Below, piece by piece: positions 16,495-24,554 of a stretch of DNA of 49,051 nucleotides. Both the position numbers and the translations under genes were made by a program. How positions within the stretch are numbered: position 1 is the stretch's first letter; every line of letters begins with the position of its first letter. Source of the DNA: an uncultured Methanobrevibacter sp. (lineage in GTDB: Archaea > Methanobacteriota > Methanobacteria > Methanobacteriales > Methanobacteriaceae); NCBI GenBank assembly GCA_902789505.1, contig CADAOO010000003.1:1-49051 (forward strand), read 5' to 3'. The notes beneath the pieces are model-generated. The model saw nothing but the letters and a program-made list of their open reading frames with translations, was not told the origin of the DNA and did not search any database.

Positions 16495-16577
16495 AATATA
16501 ATCCTCAATTAAACTAACTGTTTATAATTATGCCTTATATTATTATTAAAATTTACTTAAAAAAAAAGAAATATGAA

Positions 16578-17720
16578 TTAATTTTCAAATCCATATATTT
16601 CTGTTTCAAATGTTTTTGCAACATCCTTCAGGACTTCAGGTATGTTAATCTGCTGAGGGCATTCCTCAATGCAGGTTTCACATTCACTGCAATTCGAAGC
16701 GATTCCCACATCCGGAAGCTTTGTATAATTCAGATAGGCATTTCCAAATTGTGTCCATTCGTCAATCTTGAGCATTTTATGCTTATTGTACAAATCAAAG
16801 ATTTTTGCAATGTCTATCTCTTCCGGGCATGTATCCACACAGTATCTGCATTTTGTACAGTCAACAGTAATGTTGCTGTTGATGATTCGTGAAACCTCTT
16901 CGAGGATTTTTAATTCATCATCATTCAACGGATCCGCATCGTTAATTTCCTGAATATTATTTTCAAGTTGCTCTAGGGTGCTTGCACCGGTTAAAACAAC
17001 ACAGACATCATCAAGATTTGCTACAAATCTCATTGCCCATGAAACTACTGACCTGTCAGGATTGTATTCCTTCATTAATTTTTCAGCCTCTTCAGGCACA
17101 TCTGCTAAAAATCCACCTTTATATGGCTCCATTACCATTACTGATTTGTTATATTTTCTAGCAACTTCCAGACATTTCTTGGATTCGATTCCCTCATCTT
17201 CCCAGTCAAGGTAATTTATTTGAAGTAGAACAAATTCAAGTTCCGGATGTTCAAATAGAATTTCTTCCAAAAATTCAGCATTTCCATGAGTGGATATCCC
17301 AATATGTTTAATCAATCCCTCTTCTTTTTTCTTTTGAATGAATGAATACAAATCAACATTTTTCCATGCGGTTTCTGTAAATCCGCTTACATTATGCAAC
17401 ATATAATAATCAAAGTAATCAACGCCACAATTTTCAAGCTGCTGAGCAAATATCGGTTCCAGCTGTGATTCTTCAGTAATTATGAATAACGGCAGTTTTG
17501 TAGCTATTTTAAATGATTCTCTAGGATATCTGTCAACGACACATTTTTTAAATGCCTGTTCCCCTATGCCTTCATGATAAACAAATGCAGTATCGAAGTG
17601 ATTGAAACCTGCATCCATATATGCATCCACCATCCTGTTGACTTGTTCGTAATCAATGTTTGTAAAATCGTTTTCATCTAAAAGGGGAAGCCTCATCATC
17701 CCCATACCTAATTTAGTCAT
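16578..17720 (-). CDS. Aldo/keto reductase with C-terminal ferredoxin domain
   Basis: 380 residues. The N-terminal TIM barrel carries the catalytic set D43, Y48, K75 and H109 (DTAFVYHEG, KIATKLP, DYYMLHN). The C-terminal 100 residues hold two cysteine clusters, CTKCRYCVDTCP and CSECETCIEECP, for two [4Fe-4S] centres. This fusion is common in anaerobes and suggests that electrons come from ferredoxin rather than only from NADPH. The substrate is not known. It is flanked by AT-rich gaps and is probably monocistronic. Confidence 0.9.
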   Translation of the reverse strand: MTKLGMGMMRLPLLDENDFTNIDYEQVNRMVDAYMDAGFNHFDTAFVYHEGIGEQAFKKCVVDRYPRESFKIATKLPLFIITEESQLEPIFAQQLENCGVDYFDYYMLHNVSGFTETAWKNVDLYSFIQKKKEEGLIKHIGISTHGNAEFLEEILFEHPELEFVLLQINYLDWEDEGIESKKCLEVARKYNKSVMVMEPYKGGFLADVPEEAEKLMKEYNPDRSVVSWAMRFVANLDDVCVVLTGASTLEQLENNIQEINDADPLNDDELKILEEVSRIINSNITVDCTKCRYCVDTCPEEIDIAKIFDLYNKHKMLKIDEWTQFGNAYLNYTKLPDVGIASNCSECETCIEECPQQINIPEVLKDVAKTFETEIYGFEN

Positions 17721-17996
17721 ATTAATACACCCTCTTTTTTAAATGATTCCATTACATCTCTTTTAGAATTTGCATTGCTTCAACTTAATCATTAAGATTT
17801 TTATTAATACTGTTATTTATGTAAATTATATTTTAAATATAATTCCTTAATTAACTAAACAAACATTGATAATTTTAGCTTAACTGATTGAATCATTGTT
17901 TGACTACATTCAAACTTTTAAACTGGAATTTTTACCTACATCCCAACAAAAATCCTTTAAAAATTTATTTAAATAAGGTTTATAATAATTAGTTTT

Positions 17997-18533
17997 ATGA
18001 AGAAAGACAGATGCAAATGGGCTGGCGATGATGAAATTTATATAAAGTATCACGATGAAGAATGGGGCGTTCCCACACATGAGGACAAAGAGTTATTTGA
18101 AATGCTTGTTTTGGAATCGTTTCAGGCAGGCCTATCCTGGATTACAATCTTAAAGAAGCGTGAAAACTTCAGAAAGGCATTTGACGGATTTGATGTTGAG
18201 AAAGTGGCAGGTTATGATGAAGATAAAATTGAAGAATTACGATCAAATGAAGGAATAATCCGACATAAAGGTAAAATCAGTTCAGCCGTCAATAATGCTC
18301 AGGTATTTATTGAAATACAAAATGAATATGGAAGTTTTGATAACTACATTTGGGGTTTTACTGACGGCGAAATTATAAAAGCGGAATATTTAACCGAATC
18401 CGATTTGTCAAAACAAATTTCAAAAGATTTGAAAAAGCGAGGAATGAAATTTGTAGGCCCAACAATCATTTATTCATATTTGGAATCTATCGGAATTATT
18501 GACAACCACCAACAGTACTGTTTCAAATTTTAA
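17997..18533 (+). CDS. tag: DNA-3-methyladenine glycosylase I
   Basis: Removes 3-methyladenine from alkylated DNA. The 178 residues follow E. coli Tag: RCKWAGDDEIYIKYHDEEWG, FEMLVLESFQAGLSWITIL and GMKFVGPTIIYSYLESIGI. The zinc-snap ligands are conserved as C6, H19, H171 and C175, with the four-residue H-C spacing of the E. coli enzyme. A TTTATAATAA box lies just upstream of the ATG, giving a short leader. It converges with the mod operon, and a weak hairpin covers both stop codons. Confidence 0.96.
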   Translation: MKKDRCKWAGDDEIYIKYHDEEWGVPTHEDKELFEMLVLESFQAGLSWITILKKRENFRKAFDGFDVEKVAGYDEDKIEELRSNEGIIRHKGKISSAVNNAQVFIEIQNEYGSFDNYIWGFTDGEIIKAEYLTESDLSKQISKDLKKRGMKFVGPTIIYSYLESIGIIDNHQQYCFKF

Positions 18534-18541
18534 AGAGGTAA

Positions 18542-19576
18542 CTACTCTTCCAATAATATTATGTCTTTAGGGTCTATTTTTAAGTACTTTGGAATCTCGA
18601 ATTCATGCTGGCGGATAGGTTTGTCATATTTCCACCATAAACCATTTGCCAAGGTTATTTCCCATTCGAAAGGCATTTCCAGCAATGTTGAATTTGCAGT
18701 ATCCAACACATTAATATCGTCTTTCTCAGCAGAATGGAAACTGTGCGCCCTTATTCCTATATGAGTAATGCTTGGCGAAATCTTTTCAGACACTTCGAAT
18801 GTGACTCCCCAATCTAAAGATTTTAGATGATATTCATCAATGACCTCTATTTTAGAGATATTTTTACACCCCGTGAGTCTTGCAACCTGAACTTTTCCCG
18901 GATTCTCAAATATGTCATAGGTATCGCCCTTTGCTATAATCTTTCCTTTATCCAATACAATAAGTTCATCACAAAACTGGAACGCTTCATCACGATCATG
19001 AGTAACCATAATAGAAAATCCGTCAAAGTCTTTTAGCGAATTGATAAGTTCAATACGCAACTGCTCCTTTAAGAAAGTATCCATAGCACTAAACGGTTCA
19101 TCAAGCAAAATAACATCAGGACCATAAGCCAGTATACGTGCTAAAGCAACTCTTTGCTGCTGACCTCCTGACAATTGCCTAGGATATCTTTTTTCCAATC
19201 CTCCCAAATGAAAACGTTTAATCATTTCAGATACGATTTTTTCATCATCATCCTTAGATAATCCGCAGGCAATATTTTCCTCAACAGTCATATTGGGAAA
19301 CAAAGCATAATTCTGAAACAGATAACCTACATTTCTTTTTTGAGGCTTCAAATTAATTTTGTTATTTGAATCAAAATAAACAGTTTCTTCACCATTGTCC
19401 AAACTTACAATGCCATCATCAGGATCGACAATGCCTGCAATAGACTTCAATGTCATGCTTTTACCACATCCAGACGGACCTAGAATGCCCAAACGCCTTT
19501 TTTTCAATTCAAAATTAACATCCAAGTCAAATTCCTTAAGTTTCTTTCGGACATTTACTTTTAACAATTTACCCAT
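18542..19576 (-). CDS. modC: Molybdate/tungstate ABC transporter ATP-binding protein
   Basis: About 344 residues. Walker A is GPSGCGKS (33-40), the signature is LSGGQQQR, and Walker B is VILLDEP. The last 100 residues are a C-terminal extension as in ModC/WtpC, possibly an oxyanion-sensing domain. I start at ATG 19576 with AGAGG seven bases upstream; a TTG six codons earlier lacks support. It is the last gene of the modA-mop-modB-modC operon and powers uptake of molybdate or tungstate for formylmethanofuran dehydrogenase and related enzymes. Confidence 0.93.
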   Translation of the reverse strand: MGKLLKVNVRKKLKEFDLDVNFELKKRRLGILGPSGCGKSMTLKSIAGIVDPDDGIVSLDNGEETVYFDSNNKINLKPQKRNVGYLFQNYALFPNMTVEENIACGLSKDDDEKIVSEMIKRFHLGGLEKRYPRQLSGGQQQRVALARILAYGPDVILLDEPFSAMDTFLKEQLRIELINSLKDFDGFSIMVTHDRDEAFQFCDELIVLDKGKIIAKGDTYDIFENPGKVQVARLTGCKNISKIEVIDEYHLKSLDWGVTFEVSEKISPSITHIGIRAHSFHSAEKDDINVLDTANSTLLEMPFEWEITLANGLWWKYDKPIRQHEFEIPKYLKIDPKDIILLEE

Positions 19577-19603
19577 AATAATGCCTCTTTGCAAAAATAT
19601 AGA

Positions 19604-20278
19604 TTATTTCCATTGCTTTTCCTTACGTATTGAAACGAAATCCATGATGAAAATAACTATAAATGATATTATAACAATGAATATTACATAATTAAAAGCA
19701 TCCCCCATGTTTCCGGCGGCCACCTCGGAATATACTGCCATAGGGAGAGTTCTAGTTTGTCCCGCAATGTTACCTGCAAGCATTGCTGTTGCACCAAATT
19801 CGCCTAAACCTCTGGCATAAGCAAGAATTCCACCGCTAATGATTCCAGGCAATGCATTTGCAAATAGAATCTTCCAAAAAATTTTCCACTCAGACATACC
19901 CAATGTACGGCCGGCATCCAATAAATTAGAATCCACTTGTTCAAATGCGCCTCTAGCAGAACGATACATCAAAGGAAAAGACATGACCACTGCGGCAATG
20001 ACAGTTGCAGACCATGAAAAAGCTATTTTTACAGCAAAAAAGTCTAAAAAAAACTGCCCTACAGGTCCCCTAACACCAAAAATATACAACAAGAAGAATC
20101 CAACAACAGTAGGAGGCAATACAAGAGGCAATGTAAAAATACCGTCAAGTACAATTTTTACAGTGTCATTTTTAATCTTAACAAGAGCCCAAGCAACAAT
20201 CAAACCTACAAAAAAGGTTATGAAAATTGATAAACTTGCAGTTTTCATCGAGATAAAAATTGGAGACCAATCCATCAT
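19604..20278 (-). CDS. modB: Molybdate/tungstate ABC transporter permease
   Basis: 224 residues with about five membrane helices and the ABC-permease coupling loop (SEWKIFWKILFANALPGIISGGILAYARGLGEFGATAML), which contains the EAA-type motif that docks on ModC. Length and the GEFGAT end of the loop are typical of ModB/WtpB. The gap to modC is 27 bp. With modA and mop it forms the high-affinity oxyanion importer. Confidence 0.95.
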   Translation of the reverse strand: MMDWSPIFISMKTASLSIFITFFVGLIVAWALVKIKNDTVKIVLDGIFTLPLVLPPTVVGFFLLYIFGVRGPVGQFFLDFFAVKIAFSWSATVIAAVVMSFPLMYRSARGAFEQVDSNLLDAGRTLGMSEWKIFWKILFANALPGIISGGILAYARGLGEFGATAMLAGNIAGQTRTLPMAVYSEVAAGNMGDAFNYVIFIVIISFIVIFIMDFVSIRKEKQWK

Positions 20279-20389
20279 GTCAATATATCCTTATAATTCT
20301 TGTTAATTTTATGTTTCAATAAGATATATATAATTTTTCATATCGATTTTTAAAAAAAGTAAAAATGGGAGTTTTAGTCCCACCAGTTT

Positions 20390-20596
20390 CTATTTTCCTA
20401 TTATTACTTCAGTTGATTTAATGATGGCGCATACATCATCGCCTTCAGTTAAACCTAACTTTTCAGCAGATTCTTTTGTAATAACAGCAGTAATTACATT
20501 AGGTTCTGTAATTTCGATTTTAATATTTGCCATTACAGCACCAAGTTCAACAGAAGTAATTTTACCATTCAATTGATTTCTTGCACTAATATCCAT
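20390..20596 (-). CDS. Molbindin (single Mop domain) protein
   Basis: 68 residues making one Mop/TOBE domain: SARNQLNGKITSVELGAV, then IKIEITEPNVITAVITKESAEKLGL and an ending VCAIIKSTEVIIGK. Single Mop proteins assemble into hexamers that store or buffer molybdate or tungstate in the cytoplasm. I start at ATG 20596, preceded by GGGGGTGA, because the longer frame would overlap modA and adds an unrelated segment. It sits between modA and modB in the operon. Confidence 0.93.
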   Translation of the reverse strand: MDISARNQLNGKITSVELGAVMANIKIEITEPNVITAVITKESAEKLGLTEGDDVCAIIKSTEVIIGK

Positions 20597-20612
20597 TATT
20601 TCACCCCCATTA

Positions 20613-21443
20613 TTATTCATGTATTGTAAATCCATATTCTACAAATACATCTTTAGCTTCTTTAGTTTGTAAGAAGTTCATGAACTCTTTTGCAGCTTCT
20701 GGATGAGCTGGGTCTTTAAGCATAGCCACTGGGTAAATAACAGGTGTTTTTAAAGCGCCATCAGGAGCTTCACAAACTACTTTAACATCCCCATTGGATT
20801 TAGCATCAGTAGAGTATACAATACCGCAGTCAGCAGATCCTTGAGCTACTTGGTTTAATACAGCAGTTACATCAGTACCTAAAGATAATTTAGATTCAGT
20901 ATCATTCCAAATACCCAGATTGGTTAATGCTTCTTTAGCGTATTGGCCTGCAGGTACAGATTCTGGATCGCCAATAGCAATAGTACCATTTACATTTTTC
21001 AAATCATCGAATGAAGTTATATTAAGCTTTGAGTCTTTTGGTACAATTAAAACAACTTTATTTTCTAAAAATTGAACATTAGTACTATTATTAACTAAAC
21101 TTTCATTAGCCAACTTATTCATTTGTTTATTTGCGGCAGACATGAATACGTCCGCTTTTAAACCATTTTCAATTTGAGTTTGTAAATCCCCACTTGAAGC
21201 GTAGGTAGGAGTAACTTTTACACCAGGATATTTTTTCTCAAACATAGGAATTAAATCTTTATCAAAAGCATTTTTTAAACTAGCTGCAGCAGCCAAATTT
21301 ACTTCCTGTCCGGTCAAGTTAGCATTAGTAGTATTATTTCCACCTAAAAAATCAAACCATCCAGCAGAACATGAACCTAAACTGACAACAGCCACTACTG
21401 CTATAACAGCAGCAACAATTAACAATTTTTTCATAGATTTCAT
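20613..21443 (-). CDS. modA: Molybdate/tungstate-binding protein
   Basis: 276 residues. An N-terminal hydrophobic segment ends in SLGSC, a lipobox-like site, so the mature protein is probably lipid-anchored outside the membrane. The binding domain is typical of ModA: VNLAAAASLKNAFDK, YASSGDLQTQIENG, ADVFMSAA and DPESVPAGQYA contact the oxyanion. The order modA first, then mop, modB, modC, implies one transcript. The promoter region contains two palindromes that may bind a metal-oxyanion regulator. Sequence alone does not separate molybdate from tungstate preference. Confidence 0.94.
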   Translation of the reverse strand: MKSMKKLLIVAAVIAVVAVVSLGSCSAGWFDFLGGNNTTNANLTGQEVNLAAAASLKNAFDKDLIPMFEKKYPGVKVTPTYASSGDLQTQIENGLKADVFMSAANKQMNKLANESLVNNSTNVQFLENKVVLIVPKDSKLNITSFDDLKNVNGTIAIGDPESVPAGQYAKEALTNLGIWNDTESKLSLGTDVTAVLNQVAQGSADCGIVYSTDAKSNGDVKVVCEAPDGALKTPVIYPVAMLKDPAHPEAAKEFMNFLQTKEAKDVFVEYGFTIHE

Positions 21444-21484
21444 AATGATTCTCCCGTTTTAATATAGTAATTTTAAAATACGAT

Positions 21485-21531
21485 GTGAAAATATATTCAC
21501 AAATATTATTATTCAAATAATAATATAAAAA
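21485..21531 (-). promoter_or_regulatory. mod operon promoter with two palindromes
   Basis: On the minus strand TTTATATT (complement of 21524-21531) looks like the TATA box of modA. It is overlapped by a perfect 11-bp inverted repeat, ATATTATTATT and its complement (21503-21513 and 21516-21526, 2-bp spacer). A second near-palindrome, GTGAAAATATATTCAC (21485-21500), lies where transcription should start. Such placement would let a repressor block both TBP binding and initiation. No bacterial ModE consensus is seen. Confidence 0.45.
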
Positions 21532-21739
21532 GTTTTTGTAAAAATGCAATATTTCACATAATATATATCGAATAATAAAAAGTTATCAATTTTCGTTAAA
21601 AATTGAAAATGAACAATAATATAAAGAATTTTTGAAATATAAATCGCATAATATCGATGACAATATTATCGAATATAATATAAATTAACATAGATATTTA
21701 ATATTGAGGAAGAAAAAATAGATTAACAGAGGTGTTAAA

Positions 21740-22147
21740 ATGTCAGATATTGAAAAGATTAATGATTTAATGACAAGAGCAGAAGTATTTTACCTTGCAA
21801 CAGTAAATGAAGATAAACCAAAAGTCAGACCACTAGGTTTCCATTTGCTATTTGAAGACAAAATCTACTTCGGAGTGGGAACACATAAAGATGTGTACAA
21901 ACAGCTGGAAGCAAATCCTAATGCAGAAATAGCTGCCTGGGATGGAGAACACTTTTTAAGATACTACGGTGTAGCGGACCTAACCAAAAATGAAGCAGTT
22001 GTTGAAAAAGCATTTGAACTCATGCCGGAAATAGCTGAAGCTTACAAAGCCAATGGGTGGGAAATGGGCGTGTTCTACCTTAACGATGCAACTGCCGAAA
22101 TTAGAAACATGTTTGCTATTGAAGAATCATATGAATTTAAGTATTAA
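21740..22147 (+). CDS. Pyridoxamine 5'-phosphate oxidase-like flavoprotein
   Basis: 135 residues of the split-barrel flavin-binding fold: FYLATVNEDKPKVRPLGFHLLFEDKIYFGVGTHKDVYKQL is the standard FMN/F420-binding start, and the end (EIRNMFAIEESYEFKY) fits this group in anaerobes. In methanogens such proteins may use F420 or FMN. The physiological substrate is unknown and pyridoxamine phosphate oxidation is unlikely in an anaerobe. GAGGTG precedes the ATG. It is divergent from the mod operon; the intervening 296 bp is very AT-rich and contains TATCGAATA twice (21566-21574, 21667-21675). Confidence 0.85.
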   Translation: MSDIEKINDLMTRAEVFYLATVNEDKPKVRPLGFHLLFEDKIYFGVGTHKDVYKQLEANPNAEIAAWDGEHFLRYYGVADLTKNEAVVEKAFELMPEIAEAYKANGWEMGVFYLNDATAEIRNMFAIEESYEFKY

Positions 22148-22177
22148 TGTATTTAACATTAATACTCTTATTTTTTT
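22140..22177 (+). terminator. Terminator between PNPOx-like and glutamate-synthase-like genes
   Basis: AGTATTAATG at 22140-22149 pairs perfectly with CATTAATACT at 22157-22166 (10-bp stem, 7-base loop). It contains the upstream stop codon and is followed by seven T at 22171-22177. It is a strong intrinsic-type terminator for the plus strand. Confidence 0.75.
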
Positions 22178-23561
22178 AAACATGCCTAATATCCGTGTAA
22201 TCTGATATTTCAGAATTGATTGTGCATAAATCATTGATATTTAAATCGTGCACATTGTCATGACCAGTTATTCTTGCAAAAGTTTTCAGTTCCTCTGTTG
22301 AAACTTTCAAGTAATTTTCGACTCTTTTTGCAGCAGTTTCAGTTTTAAGTCTTTTTCTCAGTTCATCATCCTGAGTTGCAACACCAACCGGGCAGTCCCC
22401 AGAATCGCAGATCTTATATTGCTGGCAAGCCGCTGCAATCATTGCTCCTGTTCCAATAGCCACAGCATTGGCTCCCATAGCCAAAGCTTTAGCAAAATCC
22501 GATGACACACGCAATCCTCCAGTAATGTTCAAGTCAATATCGCTTTCATGTTCATCCAAATATTTGCGAGCTCTTGATAAAGCATAAATGGTCGGAACGG
22601 AAGTCGAATCCCTAATCAATTTTGGACTGGCTCCAGTTGACCCACCTCTCCCATCAATAGTGATGAAATCCGGTTCGGCATACAATACATAATCGAGATC
22701 ATCTTCTATTCTTCCGGCTGCAAATTTAAGACCGATAGGTCTGCCGCCTGAACGCTTTCTCAAATCATCAACCAAATCCCTTAAATCATCCTTTGAATTG
22801 ACTTCAGGAATTGTAGCTGGAGAGTGAATATCTTCCCCCAACGCCTTGCCCCTGATTTTAGCAATCTCTTCAGTTACCTTTTCACCCTGCAGTTGCCCTC
22901 CAAGACCCGGTTTTGTGGACTGGCCGATTTTAATTTCAATTGCATCGGCATTTCTTAGATTATCATCATTTACGGAATACTTGTTCGGAACATATTCAAA
23001 AATATATTTATATGCATTTTCCATCTCTTCAGTCAGTATCCCACCTTCACCACTGCATTGGGCGGTTTTAATAGCCGCACTACCTTTAGCAAGAGCAATC
23101 TTGGTTTCTCTTGAAAGTGCACCAAAGGACATGTGTGTAATATAGACCGGACTTTCAATGACTAACGGCTTTTTAGCATTTTTACCAATGACTGTTTGGG
23201 CATTTACTTCAACATCCCCTTCCAAAGGCTGCGGATTTAACTGACAGCCCAAAAGCAGAATATCGTCCCAGTTCGGCATTGGCATTTCCGTATACATTGC
23301 CGCAACAATAGACTCTCCGGTAATAGCCATCTGATGAATTGCATCCATCTGCCTTATATCCTTATCACTTTTGGCATAGTTTTTATCATAAGCAAGTTCA
23401 GTGTTTGCAATTTCCTTATTTTCACTTGATTTTGAGTTTTCAACCTCTACAAATTTTGAAATGTCCTGTTTGCAAATCGGACATGTGTCCAATTCAGCCA
23501 ATAATACTCCAGTCGCTTCTTCATTGTGAATATGACCACAGATTGTGCATTTATAAATCAT
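22176..23561 (-). CDS. Archaeal glutamate-synthase-like FMN protein with N-terminal rubredoxin-like domain
   Basis: 461 residues from ATG 23561 (GAGGTGA upstream; a frame five codons longer exists). Residues 1-40 hold two knuckles, CTICG and CPICK, as in rubredoxin-like metal domains. Residues about 90-440 are the FMN-binding TIM barrel of glutamate synthase, with GGRGGSTGASP and a cysteine-rich CDSGDCPVGVATQD that ligates the iron-sulfur cluster. The glutaminase domain is absent, as in archaeal stand-alone GltB2 proteins. The rubredoxin-like domain may deliver electrons. Whether it makes glutamate or acts on another amide is not settled by sequence. Confidence 0.88.
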   Translation of the reverse strand: MIYKCTICGHIHNEEATGVLLAELDTCPICKQDISKFVEVENSKSSENKEIANTELAYDKNYAKSDKDIRQMDAIHQMAITGESIVAAMYTEMPMPNWDDILLLGCQLNPQPLEGDVEVNAQTVIGKNAKKPLVIESPVYITHMSFGALSRETKIALAKGSAAIKTAQCSGEGGILTEEMENAYKYIFEYVPNKYSVNDDNLRNADAIEIKIGQSTKPGLGGQLQGEKVTEEIAKIRGKALGEDIHSPATIPEVNSKDDLRDLVDDLRKRSGGRPIGLKFAAGRIEDDLDYVLYAEPDFITIDGRGGSTGASPKLIRDSTSVPTIYALSRARKYLDEHESDIDLNITGGLRVSSDFAKALAMGANAVAIGTGAMIAAACQQYKICDSGDCPVGVATQDDELRKRLKTETAAKRVENYLKVSTEELKTFARITGHDNVHDLNINDLCTINSEISDYTDIRHV

Positions 23562-23737
23562 CAAATCACCTCTCATTTACAAATTTGATTAATAATACCT
23601 AAAGCAAATTCTTTCAAGATTTTCAAACAAATCATTCATGTGGATTAATATATGCCATCCCCTTAAAAAGCTTGTTGAAAAATTAAATTTTTAAATATCA
23701 CCGACAGATATAATATTAAAAAAATTAAATATTGAGA

Positions 23738-24376
23738 ATGAAAATGATAAAATTAGCTTATTGTAATGTAGCCGACCTTGATTTGAAAAAATCATATGGA
23801 TTATTGCCGAATGACCGGAAAAATAAAGTTGACAGATTCAGATTCCCAAAAGACAAAAAGCTCAGCTGCGGAGCATATCTGCTCTTAAAAAAAATGTTAT
23901 CCGATGAAGATGTATATGATTTATCTTTCAAATACGGAAAATATGAAAAAGCCTACCTTGCAAATCATGCCAACATTTACTTCAATATTAGCCATTCCGG
24001 CGAATATGTGGCATGCGGCATTTCAAATGAGGAGATAGGTGTAGATGTAGAACAGATAGATGAAACCATTGATTTAAACATTGCAAAAAACTATTTTTTT
24101 AATGAGGAATACAAAGACATCATCACATCAAAAAATCCCCACATTGAATTTTTCAACTACTGGGTTTTGAAAGAAAGTTATATGAAATATACAGGATTAG
24201 GATTTAATTTGAATCTTGATGAATTTTGTATTTTAAAAAGTGATGAAATTAAACTCAAAAATGATGAAAACAACGTTAAATTTTCTTTATTTGATATTGA
24301 AAACTATAAACTGGCCTGTGCAAGTAAATACAAGCTTAAAAAATGTGAAGAATATTTTTTAAAAGACTTGTATTAA
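23738..24376 (+). CDS. Sfp-type 4'-phosphopantetheinyl transferase
   Basis: About 212 residues. The three family motifs are present: FNISHSG (about 82-88), GVDVEQI (101-107, with the Mg-binding Asp) and FxxxWVLKESYMKYTG (139-153). This Sfp-size enzyme attaches the 4'-phosphopantetheine arm of CoA to carrier proteins of peptide or polyketide synthases. Most archaea have no carrier proteins, so its presence implies such a system elsewhere in the genome. The start could be ATG 23738 or 23744; a TTG at 23732 is less likely. Preceding and following gaps are AT-rich, so it appears to be transcribed alone. Confidence 0.9.
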   Translation: MKMIKLAYCNVADLDLKKSYGLLPNDRKNKVDRFRFPKDKKLSCGAYLLLKKMLSDEDVYDLSFKYGKYEKAYLANHANIYFNISHSGEYVACGISNEEIGVDVEQIDETIDLNIAKNYFFNEEYKDIITSKNPHIEFFNYWVLKESYMKYTGLGFNLNLDEFCILKSDEIKLKNDENNVKFSLFDIENYKLACASKYKLKKCEEYFLKDLY

Positions 24377-24554
24377 AAAAGACATTCACTTTTTTGAAAT
24401 CGTGAAATTTTGTCCTTAACAAAAAATTAAACAACATGGCAGTGTATATAAAAGGACTGTCAAATTTTGAAAAATATTTATAGTAAATAATCTTAAATAA
24501 TATTAATATAAATTTTTCAAAAAAAATTCTATTATAATTTAGGTGGATTAAATT

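Noticed and set aside
19839-20306. 155-residue open frame on the plus strand
   Set aside because: Antisense to modB, with no recognisable protein features.
20597-20635. 13-codon extension of the molbindin gene
   Set aside because: It would overlap the end of modA. ATG 20596 has GGGGGTGA upstream.
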